A program made the position numbers and the translations under genes. This document shows positions 55,180 to 64,000 of a stretch of 64,000 bases of DNA, piece after piece. The stretch is taken from assembly GCF_001580535.1 (NCBI RefSeq), contig NZ_LHZA01000149.1, forward strand, positions 1-64,000, read 5' to 3'. Origin of the DNA: Acetobacter cerevisiae. GTDB lineage: Bacteria; Pseudomonadota; Alphaproteobacteria; Acetobacterales; Acetobacteraceae. The first letter of the stretch is position 1; each line of letters starts with the position of its first letter. A model generated the notes under the pieces. It ran no database searches. It was not told the origin of the DNA and was given only the letters and a program-made list of their open reading frames with translations.

Positions 55180-56956
55180 TCCTGATCAGCAGAGGAAGGG
55201 GAAGCGGCAATGGCGCTCGGTGCGCTATGTCCTTCTCTCCCTGCTATCCGGATTGGGCCATATTTTCGCAACCACCAGCGCGCGGATGCGGTTGCTGATC
55301 TGCCTTTCGGGTATTCCCGTTCTGGCAATCAGCACCGTTCTGGCCCTCCATAATTATAATGAACTGATGGTTGGCAGCGCTCAACGTGCTGCCACAGCCA
55401 TTGCCCGGCTGGACCTGCAGTTCCGGCACGATACAGATCGCCTGCGGAGTGCGCTGGAAACTATTGGCGGGATGGGGCTGACCCCGGAGCAGATTGGCCA
55501 TGCCCTGCGCTTGGCTGAGACCATGAGCGGGCAGCGCTACTGTTTCCTTGGTATTCTGGATAGTGATGGACAGGTTATCCAGACGATCTCACCGCCGGGG
55601 AGCGAGTGTCAGAATATCGGTGTTACAGACCCCGCGCCTTCCTTCCAGGGAACCTTGCTGGAAGCCGTGCAGGAAGATGGAAATCTGGACTCTAAAGGGA
55701 CTTTTCTGCGGATTACAGTTCCGGCGATTTTCCTCTCCATTCCGGAAACACGCGGCTATCTGGTCGGCATCCTGCAACTTTCCAGAAAAGCGGCCTATCT
55801 GGCCAATAGTGCCGGCTGGCAGGCGTTTTCTGATGAGAGCAATCCCCTCCAGGCCTGGCTGATCAATCAGGATGGAACGCTGTCTTCCGTCTGTACAGAC
55901 TGTCGTTGGGTGCCCCCGGCAGAGGCGGTGGTGCATCAGTTACAGCAAAGGCTGGAGGCGAGCGAGGGCTCGGTGGTCTCCATGCCAACGGCTGAAGGAG
56001 GCTATGCACTGGGAGCTATTGCCGGTGGGGCCGATATTCTGGTGGCCACCCAGAGAACTCCGCGAGAAGCCGATGCGCTGCGCACGATGGTGCTGGAAAT
56101 CTCGGCGCTAATGATTCTTCTGGTGGCGGGCCTGATTGGCGTGACTCTGGCTGCCAACATTGTTCTTGTCTGGCCGCTGCGCCGCCTGACTTATTCTGTG
56201 CAAAAATGGCAAATGGAAGGGGTTTTTGATGCTCGCATTACCCGCGCTATGCCGTTGGAACTTCAACGTCTCGGGCAAGCCTTTACCCGTGCCACGCGCA
56301 GACTGAGTCGGCACGAGGCGCGGCTGAACAAGGCGATGGCGCATCAGGAGCTTCTGATGCGTGAAATTCACCATCGGGTGAAAAATAATCTTCAGATTGT
56401 GGCCTCGCTGCTGAATTTGCAGGCCAGCCGGATCTCTCACCCTGAGGTCCGGGCAGAGTTTGCGCTTGCGCGAGACCGGGTGCGGGCTTTGGCCACTCTG
56501 CACAAAACGCTTTATGCGGAAGACCGACTGGATAGTCTGGATATGGCCAGCTTCCTGCGCGAGTTGTGCGAGCAGACTTTGCATGTTGCGGGGGAGGGGG
56601 AGACCGGGCGGATTACGCTCAAGGTTGAATCTGATGACTTCCGGATGAACCCCGATCAGGCCGTGCCTCTGGCGCTGATTATGACCGAAATTGTCACCAA
56701 CTCTATCAAATACGCTTTCCCTGATGGGCGACACGGCACCATCTCCGTCGCACTGCGTCTGGTAGATCAGATTGTCACCCTGACGATTGCAGATGATGGA
56801 ATCGGGTGCAGCTTTGATGACGACACACCTGGCGAACGACACGGTATTGGCCGAAAACTGATCCGCGGCTTTGCCCGGCAGCTCAATGCCCAACTTTTCC
56901 GAAACGGGGAAAATGGGACTGTCTATAAATTTGTATTTCCGCTGATCAGCGAGTGA
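55157..56956 (+). CDS. Membrane sensor histidine kinase, HWE/HisKA_2 type (PhyR-pathway candidate)
   Basis: A kinase of up to 599 residues. TM1 is at about 44-65 (LLICLSGIPVLAISTVLALH), a periplasmic sensor lies between about 70 and 310, and TM2 is at about 313-340. A HAMP-like linker (PLRRLTYSVQKW) leads to the HisKA_2 domain with phospho-His in MREIHHRVKNNLQIVASLLN near 400, then the ATP domain with MTEIVTNSIKYAFPDGRHGT and DDGIGCSFD. The start is uncertain: TTG 55157 overlaps nepR, and GTG 55220 or ATG 55286 are alternatives. Its place next to nepR suggests it phosphorylates PhyR in response to an extracellular signal. Confidence 0.88.
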   Translation: MKKIAENNPDQQRKGKRQWRSVRYVLLSLLSGLGHIFATTSARMRLLICLSGIPVLAISTVLALHNYNELMVGSAQRAATAIARLDLQFRHDTDRLRSALETIGGMGLTPEQIGHALRLAETMSGQRYCFLGILDSDGQVIQTISPPGSECQNIGVTDPAPSFQGTLLEAVQEDGNLDSKGTFLRITVPAIFLSIPETRGYLVGILQLSRKAAYLANSAGWQAFSDESNPLQAWLINQDGTLSSVCTDCRWVPPAEAVVHQLQQRLEASEGSVVSMPTAEGGYALGAIAGGADILVATQRTPREADALRTMVLEISALMILLVAGLIGVTLAANIVLVWPLRRLTYSVQKWQMEGVFDARITRAMPLELQRLGQAFTRATRRLSRHEARLNKAMAHQELLMREIHHRVKNNLQIVASLLNLQASRISHPEVRAEFALARDRVRALATLHKTLYAEDRLDSLDMASFLRELCEQTLHVAGEGETGRITLKVESDDFRMNPDQAVPLALIMTEIVTNSIKYAFPDGRHGTISVALRLVDQIVTLTIADDGIGCSFDDDTPGERHGIGRKLIRGFARQLNAQLFRNGENGTVYKFVFPLISE

Positions 56957-57088
56957 AAAAAGTGTCTTTTGATGCATAAAAGACCTGCCACTCATACGCC
57001 GGGGCATAGGCGTTATGCTCTGCCCGCAGTAGGGAGCGGCGTCCTTAGGTGTTTGCGTCCTTCGCTGTCCGGTATAAATGCCTAGTTT

Positions 57089-58810
57089 ATGAGTGGTGAC
57101 AAAGCAGCGATACGTGGCTGGACGCGGACACAGTCGCGTCTGGGGCGTCAGGCAGCGCGACCGGTTGTAGTTTTCGGGCTACTGTCCAGTCTACTGGGTG
57201 TTGGGCAGGCGTGGTGTGTAGCAACTGTTCTCGGGCATGCCCTCGTCGGCCTTGTCTCGGGTGGTGGCGCACAAACCCTTGTCTTGTGGCCCATTTTGGC
57301 TTTTGCGGGGTTAGCGCTCCTTCGTGCCCTTATTATGGCATTGAGCGATACAGCATCTGCCAAGGCTGGGATTGATGCCCGACGCAGGCTGCGCGGGGAG
57401 GTGCTGGCCTCCATCCTGACCGGCGGTCCGGCATTGCTCCGCAAAACCCATAGTGGCGAGCTGGCAACAATTGCGGTCGATCGGGTGGAAGCTCTGGACG
57501 GCTTTTTTGGCCGCTGGGTGCCTGCTTCAGTTCTGTGGATTGCTGCACCCCTGCTGATTTTACTGCCCGTAGCCTTCATTCAGCCACATGCTGCTTTGGT
57601 GCTTGGCCTGTGCGGCGCAGCTGTGCCATTTGGGCAGGCTCTGTTTGGCATTGGCGCCGCCGTAGCATCCCGCAATCAATTTTTGGCGATGACCCGTCTG
57701 CAGGCCCGTTTTCTGGACCGCGTGAAAGGGATTGCCACCATTGTGCTGGCAGGCCGCGCCGATGATGAAACGGAACGATTGGGGCAGGCCGCCGAAGAAC
57801 TGCGGCAGCGCACCATGAAAATTCTGCGCGTTGCATTTCTGTCTTCTGCTTCTATTGATTGCGCCATGGTCATAGCACTGGTGCTAATCGCCATTATGGA
57901 CGGCAAGCAGGCCATGGCGCTGCTGTCTGGCGGAGTTTCTCCGGCTCTGGCGTATACGCTCACCAGTGGATTGTTCGTCCTGCTGGTTATTCCCGAATTT
58001 TTCGCCCCCCTGCGGGGACTGGCTCTGGCCTATCAGGATCGCGCGCATGCTCAGGGGGCCGCCACGGCCATTCTGGATCTGCCTGAGGCTCTGCCGCGGC
58101 CATCACCAGACGGCGCGCGCACCGTGAATGCCTCCGGCGTCATGGTGTCTCTGGAAGATGTCTGTTTTACGTGGGACCCCGCCCGTGGGCCTGCGCTGGA
58201 CCATGTCAGCTTTACCGTTCCTGCGGGGGAAACCCTGATTCTGGCAGGGCCTTCCGGTTCTGGTAAATCAACCATTATGGAACTGCTGCTTGGCTTCATT
58301 CAGCCGGATAGCGGGAGTGTGCGATTCAACGGGGCACCGCTGGACAGTATTGTTCCGGATTCCCTGTCCCGCATGATCTCATGGATTGGCCAGAAGCCCG
58401 TTCTGTTCGCCGGAACGCTGAAAGACAACATTCTGTTTGCCCGCCCGGATGCGGATGAGGCAGACCTGATGGCTGCGGTGAAAGCGGCTGCTGTGGACCA
58501 GTTTTTACCGTCTCTGCCGGATGGATTGGAAACACGGATTGGGGAAGGGGGCTTTGGTCTTTCTGGTGGTCAGGCCCAGCGCATTGCCATTGCTCGCGCT
58601 TACCTGAAAAACGCCCCCATCCTGTTGCTGGATGAACCAACCGCGCATCTGGACCCAGCTACCGAAAAAAGCGTTTTTGAAAGCCTGCAACGTCTGGCGC
58701 TACGCCGGACGGTTGTTCTCGCTACCCATTCCGCAGCCGTACATATGTTTAACGGACGGCGTGTGGACCTCCAGATGGGCCGCGTTGTGGCACGGCAGGG
58801 AGCCGCGTGA
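57089..58810 (+). CDS. cydD: Thiol reductant ABC exporter subunit CydD
   Basis: A 573-residue half-transporter. Six membrane helices fill about residues 25-310. The ATPase has GPSGSGKSTIMELLLGFIQP near 390, the signature FGLSGGQAQRIAIARAYL near 490 and ILLLDEPTAHLDP near 512. With CydC it exports cysteine and glutathione to the periplasm, which is needed to mature cytochrome bd and c-type cytochromes. cydC begins one base after its stop. No cydAB oxidase genes lie in the window. The upstream gap (56957-57088) holds a GTCTTTT/AAAAGAC hairpin at 56964-56984. Confidence 0.92.
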   Translation: MSGDKAAIRGWTRTQSRLGRQAARPVVVFGLLSSLLGVGQAWCVATVLGHALVGLVSGGGAQTLVLWPILAFAGLALLRALIMALSDTASAKAGIDARRRLRGEVLASILTGGPALLRKTHSGELATIAVDRVEALDGFFGRWVPASVLWIAAPLLILLPVAFIQPHAALVLGLCGAAVPFGQALFGIGAAVASRNQFLAMTRLQARFLDRVKGIATIVLAGRADDETERLGQAAEELRQRTMKILRVAFLSSASIDCAMVIALVLIAIMDGKQAMALLSGGVSPALAYTLTSGLFVLLVIPEFFAPLRGLALAYQDRAHAQGAATAILDLPEALPRPSPDGARTVNASGVMVSLEDVCFTWDPARGPALDHVSFTVPAGETLILAGPSGSGKSTIMELLLGFIQPDSGSVRFNGAPLDSIVPDSLSRMISWIGQKPVLFAGTLKDNILFARPDADEADLMAAVKAAAVDQFLPSLPDGLETRIGEGGFGLSGGQAQRIAIARAYLKNAPILLLDEPTAHLDPATEKSVFESLQRLALRRTVVLATHSAAVHMFNGRRVDLQMGRVVARQGAA

Positions 58811-58811
58811 G

Positions 58812-60506
58812 ATGAAAATTTCAGACCAGACAGACGGCAGCACCCCGGCTTTGACGGACCGCCAGGCCATTTTACGTATTCTGAGCCTCTGGCATCGTCA
58901 GGCGCCCCGGCTGATTATTGGCGTCATGCTGGCGCTGGTCGCCCTTTGCCTTGGGCTGGTGCTTATGCAGGCTTCCGGGCTTCGGCTGGCCAGCAGCGTG
59001 CTGGGGGAAGTGGTTATCACGACCGCGCTGTTGCGCTGGGTTGGTGGTGGGCGCGTTATTCTGCGGTATGCCGAGCGGCTTTTTGCGCATGATGCCATGT
59101 TCCGTGCGCTGGCTGATCTACGTGTCTGGTTTTTCCATTCTCTGGCGCAGGGTGCTGCTGCCGGGCTGGGGTTCCGGCGCGCGGGCGACATGCTCTCCCG
59201 CCTTGTGTCTGACATCGGCACACTGGATGGGCTGTATCTGCGTATTCTGGTGCCGTTTGCCTGCGCATGCCTGACGCTGCCCATTCTGGTGATTCAGCTT
59301 GGGCGGCAGAGTGTCGTTCTGGGCATACTCGTCGGTGTGCTGTTTGCCTGCTCTGCGTTCCTCGTGCCTTACCTGATTGCCAAATCTGGTCGGGCGGAAG
59401 GGGAGCGTCTGGGAAAAAACCTCGCAGCGTTGCGCATTGGTGTGCTTGATCTGGTGGGCGGCTTGCGGGAAATCCGTGCTTTTGGAGCAGAAGGACGCAT
59501 TCTCTCCCATGTTCAGGCAGATGATGCTGCCCTGCTTGCTGGCCAGATGCGGCTGGCGCGTCGGGCGGCGTATGCCAATGCCTCTGCTTTTCTTTGTGGG
59601 CAGGCTGCAATCTTTCTGGTTCTGCTCGCTGCTGCCGGAGCGTTTTCCCTTCATATTTCTGCACTGGCTGCGGTTGGCATTCTGTTCCTGACCGTTGCTG
59701 CTTTTGAAAGTGCTGGGGCGCTGACACGGGCTGGTTTGCAGGCCGGTGTGATGGGGGCTGCGGCGCGGCGCGTAGTAGAAGTTGCCGTCAGCACACCTAA
59801 CGCCACACAACTCGCGACGCAGACCGATGCGCCGGAAGACACGCATATTCATCTGGAAGGCGTAAAATTCCGCTGGGCTCCAGATCGTCCGTTGGTGTTT
59901 GATGGACTGACGCTGGATATCCCGGCAGGCGCACGGATCGCCATTCTTGGTCCTTCAGGCGTTGGGAAATCGAGCCTTGCCGCACTGCTTCTTAAAGCCG
60001 CAGTGCCGGAAGCCGGAAGCATCACGCTCGGCGGAGAAGAAATTTCCCACATTAAGGCGGACTCTCTTCGCCGGCGCATGGCGTGGCTCTCTCAGGCCAC
60101 GCATCTGTTTGATGACAGCATTCGCGCCAACCTGCTGCTTGGCCGCCCGGACGCCACGGAAGATGATTTGTGGAAAGCGCTGGAAGACGCAGCCGTTGCG
60201 GACGTCGTCAAAACCCTGCCGGACGGACTGGATACCTGGCTGGGTGAAGGGGGCATCAAACTGTCTGGCGGGCAGGGGCGGCGTATCGCACTGGCCCGCA
60301 CCCTCCTGACGCAAGCTCCCATTCTGATTCTGGATGAACCGGCTACCGGCCTTGATGCACAAACGGAGCAGGACTTCCTGCGCACGCTTAATACCGTGAC
60401 AGAAGGTCGCACCGTGATCCTGATTGCACATCGCCTAACTGGCGTGGAAACACTGGATCGGATCTGGCGTCTATCCGGCGGGGTTGCAACGGCCGCCGCC
60501 GCCTGA
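58812..60506 (+). CDS. cydC: Thiol reductant ABC exporter subunit CydC
   Basis: A 564-residue half-transporter forming a heterodimer with CydD. The membrane domain has RVILRYAERLFAHDAMFRAL near residue 85, a CydC mark. The ATPase has GPSGVGKSSLAALLLKA near 380, IKLSGGQGRRIALARTLL near 480 and LILDEPATGLDAQTEQDF. ATG 58812 is chosen: the longer frame from 58632 would overlap cydD by 179 bp and lacks family match. Confidence 0.92.
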   Translation: MKISDQTDGSTPALTDRQAILRILSLWHRQAPRLIIGVMLALVALCLGLVLMQASGLRLASSVLGEVVITTALLRWVGGGRVILRYAERLFAHDAMFRALADLRVWFFHSLAQGAAAGLGFRRAGDMLSRLVSDIGTLDGLYLRILVPFACACLTLPILVIQLGRQSVVLGILVGVLFACSAFLVPYLIAKSGRAEGERLGKNLAALRIGVLDLVGGLREIRAFGAEGRILSHVQADDAALLAGQMRLARRAAYANASAFLCGQAAIFLVLLAAAGAFSLHISALAAVGILFLTVAAFESAGALTRAGLQAGVMGAAARRVVEVAVSTPNATQLATQTDAPEDTHIHLEGVKFRWAPDRPLVFDGLTLDIPAGARIAILGPSGVGKSSLAALLLKAAVPEAGSITLGGEEISHIKADSLRRRMAWLSQATHLFDDSIRANLLLGRPDATEDDLWKALEDAAVADVVKTLPDGLDTWLGEGGIKLSGGQGRRIALARTLLTQAPILILDEPATGLDAQTEQDFLRTLNTVTEGRTVILIAHRLTGVETLDRIWRLSGGVATAAAA

Positions 60507-60627
60507 GCAGCAGACGGAGAAGCCTCCCGGGTCGCAAAGCGCGAAAAGAGTTGGCTTCCCGAAAGTTTTACAGGCAGATTTATAAAATTACTTTGAGCGT
60601 CTTTTTATCGTGTTGGGGATCATCATC

Positions 60628-61005
60628 ATGCGTCGTCTGCTGCCTCTTCTGGGCCTTTCCATTCTTGCTGCGTGCGCCTCCCAGCCCGCGCGTAAATATG
60701 TCGTCTTCTTTTCCAATCAGTCGGTGGAACTGAATGACACAGCCAGAAACGTGATTGCTGAAGCCGCACGGAAGGCCGAGAGCCACCCCGGCAGTATTGT
60801 GCAGGTTGAAGGCTATGCCGCAGCCGGGGGGGACCTCTCCGCCGACGCTCTGATTGCCATTCAGCGCGCCAAACTCGTGGCAGCGACCCTGCATGATGAT
60901 GGTATCTCCGGAGACCGTATCCGCCAGACGCCGCGCGCTCCCACCAATGGCGAAGGCATGACTGTGGGCGCACGTCGTGTAGAAATTGAACTGGTGAATC
61001 CCTGA
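60628..61005 (+). CDS. OmpA-like lipoprotein
   Basis: A 125-residue outer-membrane lipoprotein. The signal peptide MRRLLPLLGLSILAAC ends in a lipobox Cys. A short OmpA C-terminal-like domain follows (VVFFSNQSVELNDTARNVIA, then IVQVEGYAAAG and QRAKLVAATLHDDGI), of the kind that binds peptidoglycan. GGGGAT precedes ATG 60628, which is preferred over ATG 60610. It lies 6 bp before recQ, but a functional link is not evident. Confidence 0.85.
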   Translation: MRRLLPLLGLSILAACASQPARKYVVFFSNQSVELNDTARNVIAEAARKAESHPGSIVQVEGYAAAGGDLSADALIAIQRAKLVAATLHDDGISGDRIRQTPRAPTNGEGMTVGARRVEIELVNP

Positions 61006-61011
61006 TTTTCG

Positions 61012-62901
61012 ATGACTGAGATACAAACCGACATGATACCTCCGGCTCCTGCTCTGCCGCGGGATGCCGGGGGGCGTGACCGGTTTGTGGGCACCAGCCC
61101 GAAAGACGTTCTACACGCCGTTTTCGGCTTTCCCGATTTTCGGAGCCTGCAGGGGCAGGCGGTCGCGTGCGTCATGGAAGGCCGGGACGCCCTTGTCCTG
61201 ATGCCAACAGGTGGCGGTAAAAGCGTCTGTTATCAGGTTCCTTCCCTGTGCCGCCCCGGCATGGGGCTGGTCATTTCTCCCCTGATTGCCCTGATGGATG
61301 ATCAGGTCGCCGGGCTACGACAGCTCGGCATTAACGCCGCCGCACTCCATTCCGAACTGGAAGGAGATGAGGCCGCAAAAATCCGTTCAGATCTGGCAGC
61401 CGGGCGCGTTGACCTGCTGTATGTATCCCCCGAACGTCTGCTTTCCCCCGGCACGCTGGAACGGCTGACGCGGCAACCTATTTCCGTCATTGCGATTGAC
61501 GAAGCCCATTGTATTTCTGCGTGGGGGCATGAATTCCGCCCGGAATATCGCGCGCTGGCCTCGCTTCCCAAACATTTTCCCAATGTTCCACGCATTGCGC
61601 TTACTGCGACAGCCGACGAACGCACGCGGGAAGATATCCTCACAGCGCTGGATATGCCGCAGGCCGAGGTGCTGGTTTCCAGCTTCCATCGGTCCAACCT
61701 CAATATAGCGGCTCTCCCCAAAGCCTCGGAAATGCGGCAACTCACCGCTGTTCTTGAACGGCATAGGGACGAAGCCTGTATTGTTTACTGCGGCAGTCGT
61801 GCCCGAACTGAGCGTATTGCCGCAGCCCTACGGGACAAAGGCTGGACAGCACTCGCTTTTCATGCCGGTCTTTCCGCCATTGAGAAGCGAGCTGCCTTGC
61901 TGCGGTTCCGCTCAGGCGAGCCGATTGTAATTGTGGCGACGGTCGCGTTCGGGATGGGAATTGACCGGCCGGATGTGCGAGCGGTCATTCACCTCGACAT
62001 GCCCTGCTCCCCGGAAGCCTATTATCAGCAGATCGGGCGGGCAGGGCGTGATGGCCTGCCGTCTGAAACCGTGCTGCTTTATGGTGGCGAGGATATGGCT
62101 CGCGCCCGCTTCTGGCTGGACCAGTCCAGTGCACCTGACAGCGAAAAACGCATTATGCGCAGCCGTCTGGAAGCCATGATTGCTCTGACGGAAACGACCG
62201 GCTGCCGCACACGGGCCTTGTTGCATTGTTTTGGCGAAACGCTGGAAAGCCCATGCGGCCATTGCGATAACTGCCGTTATCCCGTTGTGACCTTTGATGG
62301 CACGGATGCTGCCAGAAAATTCCTGTCCACTGTCTATCGCACCGGTCAGAGATTTGGAGCGCTGCATATCATCGCCGTCCTGCGTGGCAAGCTGACGGAT
62401 GCTGTTGAACGCAACCATCATGATACTCTGTCTGTCTGGGGCATTGGGAAAGATAAGAGCGAGCCGTTCTGGCGCGGCGTTGGACGGCAGCTCATTGCGC
62501 GCGGTGCCTTGCGGAGCGAAGGGCAATATAGCGGCCTTGCTCTCAATCAGGAGGTTGCACGGCCCATTCTGCGCGGGGAAGAACCTGTTAGTCTGCGGGC
62601 CGACGCTACGCAGGAACTGGAAAAAGCGGCCAGCCGCACCCGCACACCGGAAACGCAGGCAGAGCTGCCGGAAGAGAAGCAGGCTGTATTTGCCGCCCTC
62701 CGGAGCTGGCGGCTGGATGAGGCGCGGGAGCAGGAAATTCCGCCTTATGTGATCTTCCATGATTCCGCCTTGCGGGACATTGCGCTGGGCATGCCGACCA
62801 GCCTTGCCGAACTCGGGGAAGTGAAGGGCGTTGGTCGTTCCAAGCTGGAGCGCTATGGGGAAGCCGTTCTGGCGGTTCTGAAGACCGCACAGGGAGTATA
62901 A
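61012..62901 (+). CDS. recQ: ATP-dependent DNA helicase RecQ
   Basis: A 629-residue 3'-5' DNA helicase for recombination and fork repair. Walker A is LMPTGGGKSVCYQVPSL near residue 65. The DEAH box is AIDEAHCISAWGHEFRPEY near 160, and the helicase C domain includes ATVAFGMGIDRPDVRAVIHL near 310 and QQIGRAGRDGLPSET near 340. The zinc-binding RQC Cys set is in LLHCFGETLESPCGHCDNC near 405-425, and an HRDC-type tail starts near 556. It is full length. glpR starts one base after its stop. Confidence 0.95.
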   Translation: MTEIQTDMIPPAPALPRDAGGRDRFVGTSPKDVLHAVFGFPDFRSLQGQAVACVMEGRDALVLMPTGGGKSVCYQVPSLCRPGMGLVISPLIALMDDQVAGLRQLGINAAALHSELEGDEAAKIRSDLAAGRVDLLYVSPERLLSPGTLERLTRQPISVIAIDEAHCISAWGHEFRPEYRALASLPKHFPNVPRIALTATADERTREDILTALDMPQAEVLVSSFHRSNLNIAALPKASEMRQLTAVLERHRDEACIVYCGSRARTERIAAALRDKGWTALAFHAGLSAIEKRAALLRFRSGEPIVIVATVAFGMGIDRPDVRAVIHLDMPCSPEAYYQQIGRAGRDGLPSETVLLYGGEDMARARFWLDQSSAPDSEKRIMRSRLEAMIALTETTGCRTRALLHCFGETLESPCGHCDNCRYPVVTFDGTDAARKFLSTVYRTGQRFGALHIIAVLRGKLTDAVERNHHDTLSVWGIGKDKSEPFWRGVGRQLIARGALRSEGQYSGLALNQEVARPILRGEEPVSLRADATQELEKAASRTRTPETQAELPEEKQAVFAALRSWRLDEAREQEIPPYVIFHDSALRDIALGMPTSLAELGEVKGVGRSKLERYGEAVLAVLKTAQGV

Positions 62902-62902
62902 A

Positions 62903-63706
62903 ATGGCCTCCGTAGACGAAAGGCGCGCCCGTATTCTGCAATTTGTGCAGCTGCAGGGTTATGTGGCGAATGAAGATCTGGCGAAAGCCCTGCATGTCAC
63001 GGTGCAGACTGTCCGGCGCGATGTGAACAGCATGGCGGCGGAAGGGGCTCTGGCGCGGCATCATGGGGGGGCCAGTGCGCTCTCTTTTGCAGAAAATATT
63101 GCATATTGTGATCGTCAGATTCTCAATCTCTCACAGAAAGAGGCCATTGGAGAGCGCGCGGCGGCGGCGATCCCGGATGGAGCCTCTCTGTTTATCAATA
63201 TCGGCACCACGACCGAGGCATTCGCCCGCTCCCTACGGATGCACAGGGCCCTGCGCGTCATCACCAACAACATTCACGTCGCGAGCCTGCTGACGCCGGC
63301 CCCTGAATGCAATGTTGTGATTGCGGGTGGTACGGTCAGGCTGCGGGATGGCGGCATTGTCGGCCCGGCTGCTGCGGCCATGATCGAGCAGTATCGGGCT
63401 GATTTTGGCGTCATTGGCATTAGCGGCATTGATGAAGACGGTACGCTGCTGGACTTTGATGTGGATGAAATCACCGCAGCACAGGCCATCATCCGAAACT
63501 CACGCACCGTCTTTCTGCTGGCTGATCACACAAAGTTCAGACGGCGCCCCATGGCCCGTGTGGGGCACATTTCCGAAGTCAGCGCGTTCTATACAGATCA
63601 GGCGCCGCCTGAGGGTATCCGCGGCATCCTAAAAGAGGCAGGCGTCTGTCTGCATATCGCAAACGAAAGCCAATTTTCGGAAAAGAAAACAAAAAAGGAT
63701 TTCTGA
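62903..63706 (+). CDS. glpR: Glycerol-3-phosphate regulon repressor (DeoR family)
   Basis: A 267-residue regulator. The DeoR helix-turn-helix is RILQFVQLQGYVANEDLAKA followed by VTVQTVRRDVNSMAAEG near residues 10-50. The sugar-phosphate-binding domain has NIGTTTEAFARSL near 98 and AADFGVIG-like GISGIDEDGTLLDFDVDEIT near 170. GGGAG precedes ATG 62903. It lies immediately before glpD, and a GlpR-type operator stands between the two. Glycerol 3-phosphate is the expected inducer. Confidence 0.9.
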   Translation: MASVDERRARILQFVQLQGYVANEDLAKALHVTVQTVRRDVNSMAAEGALARHHGGASALSFAENIAYCDRQILNLSQKEAIGERAAAAIPDGASLFINIGTTTEAFARSLRMHRALRVITNNIHVASLLTPAPECNVVIAGGTVRLRDGGIVGPAAAAMIEQYRADFGVIGISGIDEDGTLLDFDVDEITAAQAIIRNSRTVFLLADHTKFRRRPMARVGHISEVSAFYTDQAPPEGIRGILKEAGVCLHIANESQFSEKKTKKDF

Positions 63707-63744
63707 GCCGGTTTGCGTCACATTAAAGCCATTGTTTTTGGCTT

Positions 63745-63764
63745 ACATTTTCGGATACGAATAA
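63745..63764 (+). promoter_or_regulatory. Candidate GlpR operator ahead of glpD
   Basis: ACATTTTCGGATACGAATAA holds the inverted repeat TTCG-GATA-CGAA and fits the E. coli GlpR pattern (ATKTTCG-N4-CGAAMAT) at its core. It lies 37 bases ahead of the glpD start and after the glpR stop. Confidence 0.55.
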
Positions 63765-63800
63765 GGCCAGTGTCCCGTTTTGGTGTAATTGGAAGAAAAA

Positions 63801-64000
63801 ATGTCAGATTCCGCTCCTTCTCCTGCACAGCCCTATGATCTTCTGATTGTTGGTGGCGGCGTTAACGGCGCGGGTATTGCGCGCGATGCTGTTGGACGCG
63901 GGGCTTCGGTTCTGCTTGTCGAACAGGATGATCTGGCAAGCTATACCTCTTCCGCCAGCACCAAATTGATTCACGGTGGCCTGCGGTATCTGGAATATTA
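63801..64000 (+). CDS. glpD: Aerobic glycerol-3-phosphate dehydrogenase, N-terminal part (runs off right edge)
   Basis: The first 66 codons are visible. The FAD-binding motif is [20 protein letters not shown] near residue 13, followed by the [17 protein letters not shown] segment that is characteristic of GlpD. GGAAG precedes ATG 63801. The enzyme oxidises glycerol 3-phosphate to dihydroxyacetone phosphate at the inner membrane and passes electrons to quinone, a main route of glycerol use in acetic acid bacteria. Confidence 0.93.
   Translation, partial: MSDSAPSPAQPYDLLIVGGGVNGAGIARDAVGRGASVLLVEQDDLASYTSSASTKLIHGGLRYLEY

Noticed and set aside
56108..57007. A 299-codon minus-strand frame opposite the HWE kinase
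   Set aside because: No recognisable domain and fully overlaps the conserved kinase region.

Overview
The window reads as one stretch of an alphaproteobacterial chromosome, most likely from an acetic acid bacterium (Acetobacteraceae, Acetobacter-like). Support for this: a PhyR-NepR-EcfG general stress module, HWE-type histidine kinases, a bacteriophytochrome with its heme oxygenase, CydDC, a DeoR-type GlpR followed by GlpD, many TonB-dependent receptors, and an IS5-family element. The genus is an inference; no rRNA or species marker is present. Gene density is normal, and one tRNA (Val, CAC) is present.

Layout. 1-4.4 kb: an RND efflux pump operon whose permease gene is split by an 844-bp IS5-family element, followed by its outer-membrane channel lipoprotein. 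4.5-12.1 kb: a TonB receptor, an MHS-type transporter and a CMD/peroxidase-like protein, divergent from a LysR regulator and a flavin monooxygenase. 12.2-20.7 kb: a FecR/FecI-type signalling pair divergent from a FecA-like transducing receptor, a Tat-exported phospholipase C and a di-heme peroxidase. 20.8-24.5 kb: three sugar-transfer genes and a YidB-like gene. 24.8-27.4 kb: an ABC importer for a metal chelate or corrinoid. 27.4-30.5 kb: a bacteriophytochrome hybrid kinase and a heme oxygenase. 30.7-38.7 kb: a GH15 glucoamylase/trehalase-type enzyme with a clear sigma-EcfG promoter, then a 2021-residue helicase-nuclease resembling the single-gene antiphage design DUF4011-helicase-Vsr. 38.8-43.2 kb: a manganese locus (TonB receptor, mntH, mntR) with an MntR-box-like operator in front of the receptor. 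43.4-50.2 kb: housekeeping genes (guaB, rsmB, a cation/proton antiporter, an L,D-transpeptidase, a response regulator, a GST). 50.2-52.8 kb: a coding-poor patch, tRNA-Val and an ABC-F ATPase. 52.8-57.0 kb: the general stress response cluster phyR / ecfG-like 1 / ecfG-like 2 / nepR / HWE kinase. 57.1-64.0 kb: cydDC, an OmpA-like lipoprotein, recQ, glpR and the start of glpD.

Links between regions. The stress cluster at 53-57 kb probably drives the GH15 gene at 32.5 kb through a GGAAC-N17-CGTT promoter. MntR at 42.8 kb probably represses both mntH and the TonB receptor, which would make that receptor an outer-membrane manganese port. GlpR probably acts on a TTCG-GATA-CGAA operator in front of glpD. 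The most notable single gene is the giant helicase-nuclease at 32.6-38.7 kb, which also seems to carry a transglutaminase-like N-terminal domain.
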